64,000 bases of DNA from Pseudomonas sp. TCU-HL1 (GCF_001708505.1 NZ_CP015992.1:2046001-2110000); one strand, 5' to 3'; shown: positions 33,258-45,255, numbered from the stretch's first letter. The notes: a model not told the origin generated them from the letters alone. Program-made: numbers and translations.

Positions 33258-33986
33258 TCAACGGTAGCGCGCCAGTATCTCCTCGATTTCCCCTGACTCC
33301 TTCATCTGCAACAGTGTGCGCAAAATGCGCTGCGCCGGCAGTGCCGGGTCGTTGCGCACCAGGCAGCTCACGGGCTCTTCCTCGAGGATGCCGGCGTTCA
33401 CCAGGTGGTCCGTGTTAGGCAGATCCCGGTTGAACCATTCGAGCGCCAGCTCATTGCTCACTGCATATTGATAGCGACCCGCCAGCAGCTTCTGCAGGAC
33501 GAGTTCCTGGTTGCGTGCTTCGTCGCGCCGCAAGTCACCGTGATCGAACAGCTGCTGCAGGCGTGGATAGGTGTAGCCCAGCACAGTGCCGATGCTTTGG
33601 CCGGATAGCTTGTCCGGGCTGGACAGTTGCTCACTGGCTGAGCGTGCCACGATCAAGTCCCTTTGTTGGATGAAGGGCACGCTCCAGAGGTACTCCTCGC
33701 TGTTGGCGATCCATTTTGGGCTGATGTAGCAGCGCACATCGATCTCGCCCTGTTTCAAGGCCAGCTCTACGCGATTGCGCGGCAATACCTGGATTTGCGC
33801 CGGCACGTCGAGTCGTTGCGACAGGCGCTCGATCAGGTCATGGATGATGCCGCCGACGAGGCGATTTTCCTTGAACTCGGCCACGGGCATGGCCCAGCTG
33901 TCCACAGCCGAGAAGCGCAACGTCGCCGGGGCGGCGCTGCCAAGGGGGCTCCAGCATAGGAGTAGGGCGAGGACAAATGAGCGCAT
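33258..33986 (-). CDS. Periplasmic solute-binding protein, SBP family 3-like
   Basis: A 242-residue exported protein. A signal peptide covers about residues 1-19 (LALLLCWSPLGSAA), and the type-2 periplasmic binding fold has VGGIIHDLIERLSQRL, LALKQGEIDVRCY and GQSIGTVLGYTYPRL. No ABC permease or ATPase genes are adjacent, so it may be an orphan binding or sensory protein rather than part of an importer. Its end lies just after the 4.5S RNA gene, in convergent orientation. Ligand unknown; amino-acid-like ligands are common in the family. Confidence 0.78.
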   Translation of the reverse strand: MRSFVLALLLCWSPLGSAAPATLRFSAVDSWAMPVAEFKENRLVGGIIHDLIERLSQRLDVPAQIQVLPRNRVELALKQGEIDVRCYISPKWIANSEEYLWSVPFIQQRDLIVARSASEQLSSPDKLSGQSIGTVLGYTYPRLQQLFDHGDLRRDEARNQELVLQKLLAGRYQYAVSNELALEWFNRDLPNTDHLVNAGILEEEPVSCLVRNDPALPAQRILRTLLQMKESGEIEEILARYR

Positions 33987-34127
33987 CGGGCTCCCTCGTC
34001 TGGGGGGCGGTGCTTCACAATGCCCGTTGCCGCGCGGATTGAACAGGGCGCCCTTCGCATCGGATGCAATTTGCGCATCGCTCCGCTAGCATTAGCGCCT
34101 TCTGCTTCCCCGACGCGATGGTTTTCA

Positions 34128-36302
<2,175 letters not shown>

Positions 36303-36313
36303 GGACAATCACC

Positions 36314-36640
36314 ATGATGAAAGGTGGCATGGCAGGCCTGATGAAGCAGGCCCAGCAGATGCAGGAAAAAATGCAAAAGATGCAGGAAGAGCTGGCCAAC
36401 GCCGAAGTGACCGGCCAGTCCGGCGCCGGCCTGGTGAGCGTGGTGATGACCGGTCGCCATGACGTCAAGCGCGTCTCCCTGGATGACAGCCTGATGCAGG
36501 AAGACAAGGAAATCCTGGAAGACCTGATCGCTGCCGCAGTGAACGATGCCGTGCGCAAGATCGAGCAGAACAACCAGGAAAAGATGGCGGGCATGACCGC
36601 CGGGATGCAGCTCCCCCCCGGCTTCAAAATGCCCTTCTAA
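36314..36640 (+). CDS. ybaB: YbaB/EbfC nucleoid-associated protein
   Basis: A small DNA-binding protein of 108 residues forming tweezer-shaped dimers. The N-terminus is methionine/glutamine-rich (GLMKQAQQMQEKMQKMQEEL) and LVSVVMTGRHDVKRVSLDDS is the conserved core. It lies 11 bp after dnaX and before recR, the widely conserved dnaX-ybaB-recR operon. Confidence 0.94.
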   Translation: MMKGGMAGLMKQAQQMQEKMQKMQEELANAEVTGQSGAGLVSVVMTGRHDVKRVSLDDSLMQEDKEILEDLIAAAVNDAVRKIEQNNQEKMAGMTAGMQLPPGFKMPF

Positions 36641-36802
36641 TCAACGTGACGCCCAGTCGACGCGCTTGACTGCGTTGCCGCCGGATTCGGAATCCTCATG
36701 TGCACCAGCACACTCCGGTTCCTCGTCCGTCGGCGCCTTGTCCTGCACGCCGCCTGGCCGCCACTACCTCCCCGCAATGCACCTCCCTTCCGGAACTGAT
36801 AC

Positions 36803-37402
36803 ATGAGCTTCAGCCCGCTGATTCGCCAACTGATCGACGCACTGCGCATCCTGCCCGGCGTGGGCCAGAAAACGGCGCAGCGCATGGCGTTGCAGCTGCT
36901 GGAACGCGACCGCAGCGGTGGTTTGCGCCTGGCCCAGGCGCTGACGGTGGCGATGGAAGGGGTAGGGCACTGCAAACGGTGCCGGACCCTGAGCGAGGAG
37001 GAGCTCTGCCCGCAGTGCGCCGACCCGCGACGTGATGACGCCCTGCTCTGTGTGGTAGAGGGTCCGCTGGACGTGTTCGCCGTGGAGCAGACCGGTTATC
37101 GCGGTCGCTTCTTCGTGCTCAAGGGGCATCTGTCGCCGCTGGACGGCCTTGGCCCGGAGGCCATCGGCATTCCGGAGTTGATGGCGCGGATCGAGGTCAG
37201 TCAGTTCGCCGAGGTGATCCTGGCCACCAACCCCACCGTGGAAGGGGAGGCCACGGCTCACTACATTGCCCAGTTGCTGGCGCCCAAGTCCATCATTGTT
37301 TCCCGCATTGCCCACGGCGTGCCGTTGGGTGGGGAGCTGGAGTTAGTGGACGGCGGCACCCTGGCGCACGCCCTTGCAGGCCGTCGCCCGATCGGTCTCT
37401 GA
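36803..37402 (+). CDS. recR: Recombination mediator RecR
   Basis: Gap-repair protein (199 residues) acting with RecF/RecO to load RecA. An N-terminal helix-hairpin-helix (LRILPGVGQKTAQRMALQLL) precedes a four-cysteine zinc finger (CKRCRTLSEEELCPQC), a Toprim domain (LLCVVEGPLDVFAVEQTG, then HLSPLDGLGP) and a Walker-B-like C-terminus. Third gene of the dnaX operon; a 162-bp gap from ybaB holds no other gene. Confidence 0.96.
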   Translation: MSFSPLIRQLIDALRILPGVGQKTAQRMALQLLERDRSGGLRLAQALTVAMEGVGHCKRCRTLSEEELCPQCADPRRDDALLCVVEGPLDVFAVEQTGYRGRFFVLKGHLSPLDGLGPEAIGIPELMARIEVSQFAEVILATNPTVEGEATAHYIAQLLAPKSIIVSRIAHGVPLGGELELVDGGTLAHALAGRRPIGL

Positions 37403-37522
37403 CCGCACAAGCCTTTTCCGCGCGAATCGAGACCGATACAGCCTTGCCGTTGGCATAAGTCTCGCCTTGAAAACCAAGCAAGCGCTCGGTAAGTTCTTTT
37501 GATCTTACCGGGGAGTCTTGCC

Positions 37523-38671
37523 ATGTCTGCCTACCAGGAATACTTCGACGAATCCCATCAACTGGTGCGGGATTCTGTGCGGCGCTTCGTCGAGCGGGAA
37601 ATTCTGCCCCATATCGCCGAGTGGGAGGAGGCGGAGGAATTTCCCCGCGAGCTCTACCTCAAGGCAGGTGCTGCGGGAATTCTCGGCATTGGCTACCCGG
37701 AGCAGTTCGGCGGCAGTCACGAAGGTGATCTGTTCGCCAAGGTGGCGGCCAGTGAGGAGCTGATGCGTAGTGGCTCCGGCGGGCTGGTGGCTGGTCTGGG
37801 TTCCCTGGATATCGGCCTGCCGCCGGTGCTCAAGTGGGGGCGCGCCGAACTGCGCGAGCGTGTCGTGCCACAAGTCCTGGCCGGCGAGAAGATCATGGCG
37901 TTGGCGGTCACCGAGCCCTCCGGCGGCTCGGATGTGGCCAATCTCAAGACCCGCGCCGTGCGCGACGGCGATTTCTATCGCGTCAGCGGCAGCAAGACCT
38001 TCATCACCAGTGGCGTGCGCGCGGACTACTACACAGTGGCGGTACGAACCGGTGGGGAGGGTTTCGGCGGCGTCAGCCTGTTGCTGGTGGAGAAAGGAAC
38101 GCCGGGCTTCACCGTTGGCTGCAAGCTGAAGAAGATGGGCTGGTGGGCTTCGGATACCGCCGAGCTGTTCTTCGACGACTGCAAGGTGCCGGCAGAGAAC
38201 CTGGTCGGCATGGAGAACATGGGCTTCGCCTGCATCATGGCCAACTTCCAAAGCGAGCGTCTCGCACTGGCCATCATGGCCAACATGACGGCACAGCTGG
38301 CTTTGGAGGAGTCCCTCAAGTGGGGGCGTGAGCGCGAGGCCTTCGGCAAGCCCATCGGCAAGTTCCAGGTGCTCAAGCATCGTCTGGCGGAAATGGCCAC
38401 CCAGTTGGAAGTGTCCCGCGAGTTCACCTACCGCCAGGCGGCGAAGATGGCTGCCGGTAAGAGTGTGATCAAGGAAATCTCCATGGCGAAGAACTTCGCC
38501 ACCGACATCGCCGACCGCCTGACCTATGACGCCGTGCAGATCATGGGAGGCATGGGTTACATGCGCGAGAGCCTGGTGGAGCGTCTGTATCGTGACGGCC
38601 GCATCCTGTCCATCGGTGGCGGTACGCGGGAAATCATGAACGAGATTATCGCCAGGCAAATGGATCTTTAA
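37523..38671 (+). CDS. Acyl-CoA dehydrogenase
   Basis: FAD-dependent dehydrogenase (382 residues) introducing an alpha-beta double bond in an acyl-CoA. It shows the N-terminal helical domain, the flavin/substrate motif MALAVTEPSGGSDVANLKTR and the C-terminal domain with QIMGGMGYMRES and GGGTREIMNEIIAR. The ATG at 37523 follows GGGGAG by 8 nt. It is placed after recR as in P. aeruginosa (memory). Chain-length or branched-acyl preference cannot be read from the sequence. Confidence 0.92.
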   Translation: MSAYQEYFDESHQLVRDSVRRFVEREILPHIAEWEEAEEFPRELYLKAGAAGILGIGYPEQFGGSHEGDLFAKVAASEELMRSGSGGLVAGLGSLDIGLPPVLKWGRAELRERVVPQVLAGEKIMALAVTEPSGGSDVANLKTRAVRDGDFYRVSGSKTFITSGVRADYYTVAVRTGGEGFGGVSLLLVEKGTPGFTVGCKLKKMGWWASDTAELFFDDCKVPAENLVGMENMGFACIMANFQSERLALAIMANMTAQLALEESLKWGREREAFGKPIGKFQVLKHRLAEMATQLEVSREFTYRQAAKMAAGKSVIKEISMAKNFATDIADRLTYDAVQIMGGMGYMRESLVERLYRDGRILSIGGGTREIMNEIIARQMDL

Positions 38672-38716
38672 ACAGGCTGGAACCTCGCGTGGTTTGGGGT
38701 CAGCTTCGCTGCTCTT

Positions 38717-39003
38717 GGCGAGTAAACATCCACGTTCGTAGAGCGTGGACTTGTGTTTGCCCCCTATAAGGGGGCCATCCTCACGCGCAGCACTCGGCTG
38801 ATCTCCGCCACCGTGCCCAGCAGTAGGGTGCACCATGCGCACCGAGGCGATGGCGGTGACTCCGAGTCTGTCTCACGGTGCGCGCGGCGCACCCTACGGG
38901 GCCAGCAGCATCCTGCTGGTTTGCTGACTCGAATCGTCACAGGCAGAGCCGGTGACTCATGACCACGTCCTAAGGACGTGGTTTCCCAAGTTCAAATGAA
39001 TTC
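38717..39003 (+). repeat. Composite dispersed repeat, full copy B
   Basis: A ~287-bp element matching 3513-3800 in opposite orientation. It has GGCGAGTAAA, a hairpin of CCACGTTC...GAGCGTGG type, GCCCCCTATAAGGGGGC, the inner GTAGGGTGCACC...GGCGCACCCTAC palindrome, CTCGAATCGTCACAGGCAG, and the closing CCACGTCCTAAGGACGTGG hairpin before TTCAAATGAATTC. It fills most of the 38672-39234 gap. No coding frame. Confidence 0.8.
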
Positions 39004-39040
39004 GCCGCCACGTGCGGCCGATGGGTTCCTTTGACGCAAA

Positions 39041-39071
39041 AGAAAGGGGCACGCTTGTGGCGTGCCCCTTT
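39041..39071. terminator. Terminator of putA
   Basis: GGGGCACGC (39046-39054) pairs with GCGTGCCCC (39060-39068) around TTGTG. An A-rich left flank and T-rich right flank make it usable from both sides. The 166 bp up to the putA stop hold nothing recognisable. Confidence 0.85.
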
Positions 39072-39234
39072 GCCGTTTCGGGCGGGGTGACGGCCTGGCC
39101 GTCTGAAGGAGAGAGCGGCGGCTCCCGTGTGAGGAACTCCGCTGGAAGCCTGTGCTTCCGGGTGAAGCTGCCCGGCTCGGCCTTGTGGGCCGGCCGGGGT
39201 GGAACGGTGCCGCGCCCGGGAGCGCGGTGGTCGG

Positions 39235-42200
39235 TCAGCTGATGGTCATCAGGCTGGCGTTGCCGCCGGCGGCGGCGGTGTTGACGCTGATGGCGCGTTC
39301 GATCAGCAGGCGCTCCAGCGGGACCGCGGTTTCGCCTCGGGACAGGCCCTGGACGCCGATGATCGGGCCCTTGCGGGAGGCGACTTGCTGGCAAACGGTG
39401 CCCAGCTGGTCGGAGTCGCCGTGGTGCAGGACCGCATCGAACGCCACTTCGGACTGGCTCCAGTCCGCCACCAGTTGGATGCGGGCCTGCACGGGTTTCG
39501 GCAGGGCGCCGCGCAGCTTGCCGGTCAGCTCGCTGGTGGCCCAGAGCACGCTGCTACCAACGGCCAGTGCCGCGGCCAGCTGGGTCAGCAGGTCGGCTTC
39601 ATCGTCAGCCAGGCAGAGCACGGCTTCGCGGGGCAGGAGCACGTAGGTGTTGCGCTCGCCGGTCGGGCCGGGGAGGACGCGACTCAGGCCACTTTGGGAT
39701 TGCTCGGCAAAGCTGTGGCAGAGGCTGGCGAGGTTGTCCTTGCCATTCTTCGCAGCCCAGGCTTTCAGGGCTTCCAGTGGCTTGCCCAGACGCTCCTGAA
39801 GAGCATTGCGTTGCTGTGCGTCGGCGACATTGGTGCCGTCCAGGCGCTGGAAGGTGCGGCTCACGCCATCGGCCGGGCGAGTGGCGAGCAGGCGGTACAT
39901 GTACAGCGGGCCGCCGGCTTTCGGGCCGGTGCCGGACAGGCCTTCGCCACCGAAGGGCTGCACGCCGACCACGGCGCCGACCATGTTGCGGTTGACGTAG
40001 AGGTTGCCGGCGTGGGCCTTGTCCACCACCTTGGCGATGGTTTCGTCGATGCGGGTATGCACGCCCAGGGTCAGGCCGTAGCCGGTGGCGTTGATCTGGT
40101 CGAGCATGGCATCCATGTCTTCGCGCTTGTAGCGCAGCAGGTGGAGGACCGGGCCGAAGATTTCGCGCTCCAGGTCGGCCAGGTTGTCCAGTTCGATCAG
40201 GGTCGGCATCACGAAGGTGCCGCGCTGCATCACATCACCCTCGGTGCGAGCGATCTGGAACACGCTGCGGCCTTTGCTGCGCATGGCCTGGATGTGCTTG
40301 TCGATGTTGGCCTTGGCTTCGGCGTCGATCACCGGGCCGATGTCCACATTCAGGTGCTCGGGGTTGCCGATGCGGCATTCGGCCATGGCGCCCTTGAGCA
40401 TTTCCACCACGCGGTCGGCTACGTCTTCCTGCACGCACAATACGCGCAGCGCGGAGCAACGCTGGCCGGCGCTGTCGAAGGCGGAGGCGATCACGTCCGT
40501 CACCACCTGTTCGGCGAGGGCGGAGGAGTCGACGATCATGGCGTTCTGGCCGCCGGTTTCGGCGATCAGCGGGATCGGGCGGCCTTGGGCGTCGAGGCGG
40601 CCGGCAACATTGCGGGCGAGGATGCCAGCCACTTCGGTGGAGCCGGTGAACATCACGCCTTTGACGCGCTCGTCGCTCACCAGGGCGGCGCCCACGGTGT
40701 GGCCCAGGCCCGGCAGCAGTTGCACCACGCCTTCCGGAATTCCGGCTTGCAGCAGGATGCGCACGGCCTGGGCGGCGATCAGCGGAGTCTGCTCGGCCGG
40801 TTTGGCCAGCACGGTGTTGCCGGCGGCCAGTGCAGCGGCCACCTGGCCGGCGAAGATCGCCAGCGGGAAGTTCCACGGGCTGATGCAGACCACCGGGCCC
40901 AGCGGGCGGTGGCTGTCATTAGCGAAATCGTGGCGGGCCTGGGCGGCGTAGTAGCGCAGGAAGTCCACGGCCTCGCGCACTTCGGCGATGGCGTTGTTGA
41001 AGGTCTTGCCGGCTTCGCGGACAAGGATGCCCATCAGCGGCTGCATCTCCGCTTCCATCAGGTCGGCGGCGCGATCCAGGGCGGCGGCGCGCTCCACCGG
41101 CGGGGTGGATTGCCAGATCGGCGCGGCGGTGATGGAGGCCAGCACGGCATTGCCAACATCAGCGGTCGTGGCGTTCTGCACGTGGCCAACCACATCGCGG
41201 TGATCCGCCGGATTCAGCACGGGCTCGCTCGCACCTTCGCTGGTCGGGCAGCCGAGCATGGGCTGTGCGCGCCAGTCTGCATGGCCGGAGCCCAGCAGGG
41301 CGCTGGACAGCGAAGCCAGGCGGTGTTCGTTGGCCATGTCGATGCCGCTGGAGTTGACGCGGGCTTCGCCGTACAGGGCCTTGGGCTGGGGGATGCGCGG
41401 ATGCGGCAGGCCCAGGGTGCCTTCGACGCTGGCCATGGATTCGGCACTGGTCACCGGGTCTTCCACCAGGTCCTTGATGGAGATGCTGTGGTCGGCGATG
41501 CGGTTGACGAAGCTGGTGTTGGCGCCGTTTTCCAGCAGGCGGCGGACCAGGTAGGCCAGCAGGGTTTCATGGGTGCCGACCGGTGCGTAGATGCGGCACG
41601 GGCGGTTCAGCTTGCCGTCGGCGATCTTGCCCACCACTTGCTCGTACAAGGGCTCGCCCATGCCGTGCAGGCACTGGAACTCGTACTGGCCCGGGTAGTA
41701 GTTCTGGCCGGCGATCTGGTAGATGGCCGACAGGGTGTGGGCGTTGTGGGTCGCGAACTGCGGGTAGATCGCGTCCGGTACGCCGAGCAGCTTGCGTGCG
41801 CAGGCGATGTAGGAAATGTCGGTGTAGACCTTGCGGCTGTAGACCGGGAAGCCTTCCAGGCCGTCGACCTGGGCGCGTTTGATCTCGCTGTCCCAGTAGG
41901 CGCCTTTCACCAGGCGGATCATCAGGCGGTGCTGGCTGCGGCGGGCGAGGTCGATCACATAGTCGATCACGTAAGGGCAGCGCTTCTGGTAGGCCTGGAT
42001 GACAAAGCCGATGCCGTTCCAACCCTTCAGGGCCGGGTCGAAGCAGAGGCGCTCGAGCATGTCGAGGGAGATTTCCAGACGGTCGGCTTCTTCGGCATCG
42101 ATGTTCAGGCCGATGTCGTACTGCTTGGCCAGTAGGGTCAGGGACAGCAGGCGCGGGTACAGCTCGCCCATCATGCGCTCGTACTGGGCGCGGCTGTAGC

Positions 42201-43212
42201 GCGGGTGCAGGGCGGAGAGCTTGATGGAGATACCCGGGCCTTCATAGATGCCGCGGCCATGGGAGGCCTTGCCGATGGCATGGATGGCCTGCTCGTAGGA
42301 GGCGTAGTAACGCTGGGCGTCTTCCTCGGTCAGCGCGGCTTCGCCGAGCATGTCGTAGGAGTAGCGGAAGCCCTTGGCTTCGAAGCTGGTGGCGTTGGCC
42401 AGGGCTTCGGCGATGGTTTCGCCGGTGACGAACTGCTCGCCCATCAGGCGCATGGCCATGTCCACGCCCTTGCGGATCACCGGCTCGCCGCTCTTGCCGA
42501 TGATGCGGTTCAGCGAGCTGGAGAGGCCGGCTTCGTTGTGGGTCGACACCAGCTTGCCGGTGATCAGCAGGCCCCAGGAGGCAGCGTTGACGAACATCGA
42601 TGGGCTCTGGCCCAGGTGTTGCTGCCAGTTGCCGGTGCTGATCTTGTCGCGGATCAGGGCGTCACGGGTGCCTTTGTCCGGGATACGCAGCAGGGCTTCG
42701 GCCAGGCACATCAGCGCCACGCCTTCCTGGGACGACAGGGAGAACTCCTGCAGCAGGCCCTGGACGATACCGGCGCGGCCGCCGGCGCTCTTCTGGTTGC
42801 GCAGCTTCTCGGCAATGCCGTAGGCCAGTTTGTAAGCGGCGTCGGCCATCTCGGCGGGCAGGCGGGCCTGCTCCAGCAGCATGGGTACGGCTTCCTGCTC
42901 GGGGCGGCGATAGGCGCCGGTGATCGCGGCGCGCAGCACGGACTGCGGCAGGATGCTTTCGGCGAAATCGAGGAACGGCTGGTGCGCGGCTTCGGGCAGG
43001 GCTTCGAGCGCGTCGTGGTCACCTTCGGCCAGGCGCTGGGCAATGCCCTGGAGTTCCGGCAGGGTCATGCCGCTTTCCAGCGCCTCGAGGTAGCTGAAGA
43101 TCGCTTGCTTGATCAGCCAGTGCGGGGTGCGCTCGATCCTGCGCGCAGCTTCCTTGAGACGATCACGGGTAGCCTCGTCCAGTTTCACGCCAAGGGTGGT
43201 GCTCGTAGCCAT
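39235..43212 (-). CDS. putA: Trifunctional PutA: repressor, proline dehydrogenase, P5C dehydrogenase
   Basis: Membrane-associated flavoenzyme (1325 residues) oxidising proline to glutamate. Without proline it also represses put genes. The N-terminal ribbon-helix-helix (1-47, GVKLDEATRDRLKEAARRIE) is the DNA-binding domain. The PRODH barrel covers about 180-490. The aldehyde dehydrogenase domain (about 570-1040) has the catalytic cysteine in GQRCSALR near residue 917. A C-terminal domain typical of type C PutA follows. GTTGCA motifs upstream fit autoregulation. No putP lies in the window. Confidence 0.97.
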   Translation of the reverse strand: MATSTTLGVKLDEATRDRLKEAARRIERTPHWLIKQAIFSYLEALESGMTLPELQGIAQRLAEGDHDALEALPEAAHQPFLDFAESILPQSVLRAAITGAYRRPEQEAVPMLLEQARLPAEMADAAYKLAYGIAEKLRNQKSAGGRAGIVQGLLQEFSLSSQEGVALMCLAEALLRIPDKGTRDALIRDKISTGNWQQHLGQSPSMFVNAASWGLLITGKLVSTHNEAGLSSSLNRIIGKSGEPVIRKGVDMAMRLMGEQFVTGETIAEALANATSFEAKGFRYSYDMLGEAALTEEDAQRYYASYEQAIHAIGKASHGRGIYEGPGISIKLSALHPRYSRAQYERMMGELYPRLLSLTLLAKQYDIGLNIDAEEADRLEISLDMLERLCFDPALKGWNGIGFVIQAYQKRCPYVIDYVIDLARRSQHRLMIRLVKGAYWDSEIKRAQVDGLEGFPVYSRKVYTDISYIACARKLLGVPDAIYPQFATHNAHTLSAIYQIAGQNYYPGQYEFQCLHGMGEPLYEQVVGKIADGKLNRPCRIYAPVGTHETLLAYLVRRLLENGANTSFVNRIADHSISIKDLVEDPVTSAESMASVEGTLGLPHPRIPQPKALYGEARVNSSGIDMANEHRLASLSSALLGSGHADWRAQPMLGCPTSEGASEPVLNPADHRDVVGHVQNATTADVGNAVLASITAAPIWQSTPPVERAAALDRAADLMEAEMQPLMGILVREAGKTFNNAIAEVREAVDFLRYYAAQARHDFANDSHRPLGPVVCISPWNFPLAIFAGQVAAALAAGNTVLAKPAEQTPLIAAQAVRILLQAGIPEGVVQLLPGLGHTVGAALVSDERVKGVMFTGSTEVAGILARNVAGRLDAQGRPIPLIAETGGQNAMIVDSSALAEQVVTDVIASAFDSAGQRCSALRVLCVQEDVADRVVEMLKGAMAECRIGNPEHLNVDIGPVIDAEAKANIDKHIQAMRSKGRSVFQIARTEGDVMQRGTFVMPTLIELDNLADLEREIFGPVLHLLRYKREDMDAMLDQINATGYGLTLGVHTRIDETIAKVVDKAHAGNLYVNRNMVGAVVGVQPFGGEGLSGTGPKAGGPLYMYRLLATRPADGVSRTFQRLDGTNVADAQQRNALQERLGKPLEALKAWAAKNGKDNLASLCHSFAEQSQSGLSRVLPGPTGERNTYVLLPREAVLCLADDEADLLTQLAAALAVGSSVLWATSELTGKLRGALPKPVQARIQLVADWSQSEVAFDAVLHHGDSDQLGTVCQQVASRKGPIIGVQGLSRGETAVPLERLLIERAISVNTAAAGGNASLMTIS

Positions 43213-43281
43213 TTCTTGTCCTCTTTTCAGCCGTATGCGACGGCATTAGCGGCGCAAAGAGTAGCGTTGTCCTACAAGGGG

Positions 43282-43435
43282 TGCAACCTGGTGCAACCAA
43301 AGGTCGTAGAACTTGCTTCGCTCTCCGGATGAAAGGTCCTGAGCAGCGTTGATCGGGTTGCACCTTGTTGGTGCGAAAGTCCGATTTTTCAGGCGGCCGG
43401 CAGGGCGAGGCCCGTCCGGTGGAGAAGGGTGCAAC
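43282..43435. promoter_or_regulatory. PutA operator array
   Basis: Four perfect GTTGCA/TGCAAC motifs occur in 154 bp: 43282-43287, 43292-43297, 43357-43362 and 43430-43435. The first two are exactly 10 bp apart in GGTGCAACC units, one helical turn. GTTGCA is the known core site of the E. coli PutA ribbon-helix-helix domain. The array fills the gap between putA and the upstream TetR gene. Confidence 0.65.
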
Positions 43436-43526
43436 CCGGGTGCAGCCAACTTCAATCCGATCTGGAAAGCATAGGCGGCCCTCGGCGAAAGCCGAGGGTG
43501 CGAGGTGGCAGGCGACGGATGGCGGG

Positions 43527-44096
43527 TCAGGCCCTGGCAGCCTGGGCGGCCTCTACCTGGGCGAGGAGGGTCTGGCGGGCACTTTCGAGGATTCGGTCGG
43601 ATAGCTCTTCACTCGCCACACTGCGGGCCAGGGTCAGTGCGCCCACTAGGGTGGCGAGCATGGACAGGCTCTGCTCGGCACTACCAGTTTCCTTTTCCAG
43701 CAGCTCCAGCATCCCGGTCAGGACGCCGTCGGTGATGGGGCTGGCATTGCCGCGTTGGCCAAGTTCAGCTGACATGGTCGGCAACGGGCAGCCTTGCTCG
43801 GGGTGGGCGCGGTGCTGGGGCGAGAGGTAACGCTCGAAGAAGGTCTTCAGCGGTTGCTCCTTGGCGAACGCCTTGACCCATTGTGCGTTGGCGTCATTCG
43901 CTGCAGCCTGGAGCGCTTCTTCCACCAGGGCGTCCTTGGACTTGAAGTGCGCGTAGAAACCGCCGTGAGTCAGGCCCAGCGCCTTCATCAAAGGCTGCAG
44001 GCCGGTGGCATCGATGCCATCGCTGCGGAAACGACGAGACGCTTCGGCAACGATGCGTTTATGGGTTTCGGCCTTGTGGTCTTCGGGGTAGCGCAT
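43527..44096 (-). CDS. TetR-family transcriptional regulator
   Basis: A 189-residue repressor-like protein. The helix-turn-helix lies at about residues 10-55 (IVAEASRRFRSDGIDATGLQ, LTHGGFYAHFKSKDALVEEA); the C-terminal ligand domain contains CPLPTMSAELGQRG. The ATG at 44096 has GAGG 8 nt upstream; a GTG three codons before is possible. It lies upstream of putA on the same strand, 314 bp away. Target and ligand are unknown. Confidence 0.87.
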   Translation of the reverse strand: MRYPEDHKAETHKRIVAEASRRFRSDGIDATGLQPLMKALGLTHGGFYAHFKSKDALVEEALQAAANDANAQWVKAFAKEQPLKTFFERYLSPQHRAHPEQGCPLPTMSAELGQRGNASPITDGVLTGMLELLEKETGSAEQSLSMLATLVGALTLARSVASEELSDRILESARQTLLAQVEAAQAARA

Positions 44097-44173
44097 GGCA
44101 GTCACCTCGTTCGGAACGTTGATATGGCGATTGTAATTCCTCGTTGCCGGTCGTGCGAGCCGGATCTTGGGCG

Positions 44174-45118
44174 TTAGTCCGTGGCAAGCGCCTGCTCCGC
44201 TTTCACCGCGCTGATGAATGCCTGCATGGCTGAGGATTTGATGCGGTGGCGACGGGTGATCAGGCCGAAGGGCGGCAGGCGCGGTTCGAAGGCGATGGGC
44301 AGCACTGCCAGCAGGTGTCGGCCGGGATAGTCCTCCACCACCGAACGCGGCGTGACGCCGATCATGTCGGTCTGCTGCAGCAGGGAAAGCAGGGTCATGA
44401 TGGACGTGGTTTCGACGATGCTGCTGGGAATGTCCACCCGCGCATTGTGGAAGGCCTGGTTGACGATGGCGCGCATCGGGCTCGGATGCTGTTGCAGCAC
44501 CCAGGTCATGCCCTGCAGTTCATTCCAGCCCAACGCCTGCGCGCTGGCGACCGGGTTCTGCGCGCCGGCGATCACGCAGAGCTCCTCTTCGCCGAGGCTG
44601 TGGAACAGCAGGTCATCGGCGCGCGCACCGGTGGGAATGCGCCCCAGCACCACGTCCAGTTGGTCCTGCAGCAGGGCCTGGACCAGTACATCGCTGGTGT
44701 CCACCTGAATGCTCATGGAGAGGCGGGGGTGGCTTTTCTTCAGGGTCGCAATGGTGCGTGTGAGCAGACCCGATGACAGCGCCGGAATGGCGCCTACCGT
44801 GACGCGGCCGAGGTTGCCGGATTCCAGCGCGGCCAGCTCCTCGCGCATGCCGGACAGTTCGGCAAAGACCATGCGCGCGTAGTAGATCACCGTCTCGCCG
44901 AAGGGCGTGGCGCGCATGCCTCGGGGCAGGCGTTCGAACAGCTCCACCCCGAGCAGGCCCTCGGCTTCGTGCAGCATCTTGGTGGCGGCGGGCTGGGTCA
45001 TGCCGATCTCATCCGCCGCCCGACGCAAAGAGCCGAACTCCTTCAGGGCCAGCATCAGGCGCAATTGTCGCAGGCGCAGGCGGCTGTGGATGAGGGCGGC
45101 TTCGGGAATGCGCGACAT
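44174..45118 (-). CDS. LysR-family transcriptional regulator
   Basis: A 314-residue regulator. The winged helix-turn-helix is at about 14-75 (LMLALKEFGSLRRAADEIGM, TQPAATKMLHEAEGLLG) and a type-2 periplasmic-binding-like effector domain covers about 105-305. The ATG at 45118 gives MSRIPEAALIHSRLRLRQLR; the longer frame is not coding. It lies downstream of tctA on the same strand, so it probably controls the tctCBA operon and the divergent pdxA-like gene in response to the transported acid. A palindrome separates it from tctA. Confidence 0.88.
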   Translation of the reverse strand: MSRIPEAALIHSRLRLRQLRLMLALKEFGSLRRAADEIGMTQPAATKMLHEAEGLLGVELFERLPRGMRATPFGETVIYYARMVFAELSGMREELAALESGNLGRVTVGAIPALSSGLLTRTIATLKKSHPRLSMSIQVDTSDVLVQALLQDQLDVVLGRIPTGARADDLLFHSLGEEELCVIAGAQNPVASAQALGWNELQGMTWVLQQHPSPMRAIVNQAFHNARVDIPSSIVETTSIMTLLSLLQQTDMIGVTPRSVVEDYPGRHLLAVLPIAFEPRLPPFGLITRRHRIKSSAMQAFISAVKAEQALATD

Positions 45119-45217
45119 GGGCAGGACTCGGCAATCAGGGAGCGGCAAGCCTGACAAGAATTGCCAGGCGCTGCCAAGGGGAGGGAGGAGTGGGGCACAG
45201 GATTGCGGCACCGATTT

Positions 45218-45255
45218 GTGGGAGCGAATTCATTCGCGAATGAATTCGCTCCCAC
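45218..45255. repeat. Perfect 38-bp palindrome (REP type)
   Basis: Two 19-bp arms without spacer: GTGGGAGCGAATTCATTCG and its exact complement. It contains the AATGAATTCGC unit found in REPs elsewhere in the window. Placed 5 bp after the tctA stop, it may act as an mRNA-stabilising or terminating hairpin. Confidence 0.75.

Noticed and set aside
39199..42135. Plus-strand ORF of 978 codons over putA
   Set aside because: Longest shadow in the window; glycine/histidine/valine-rich, no motifs, putA is certain.
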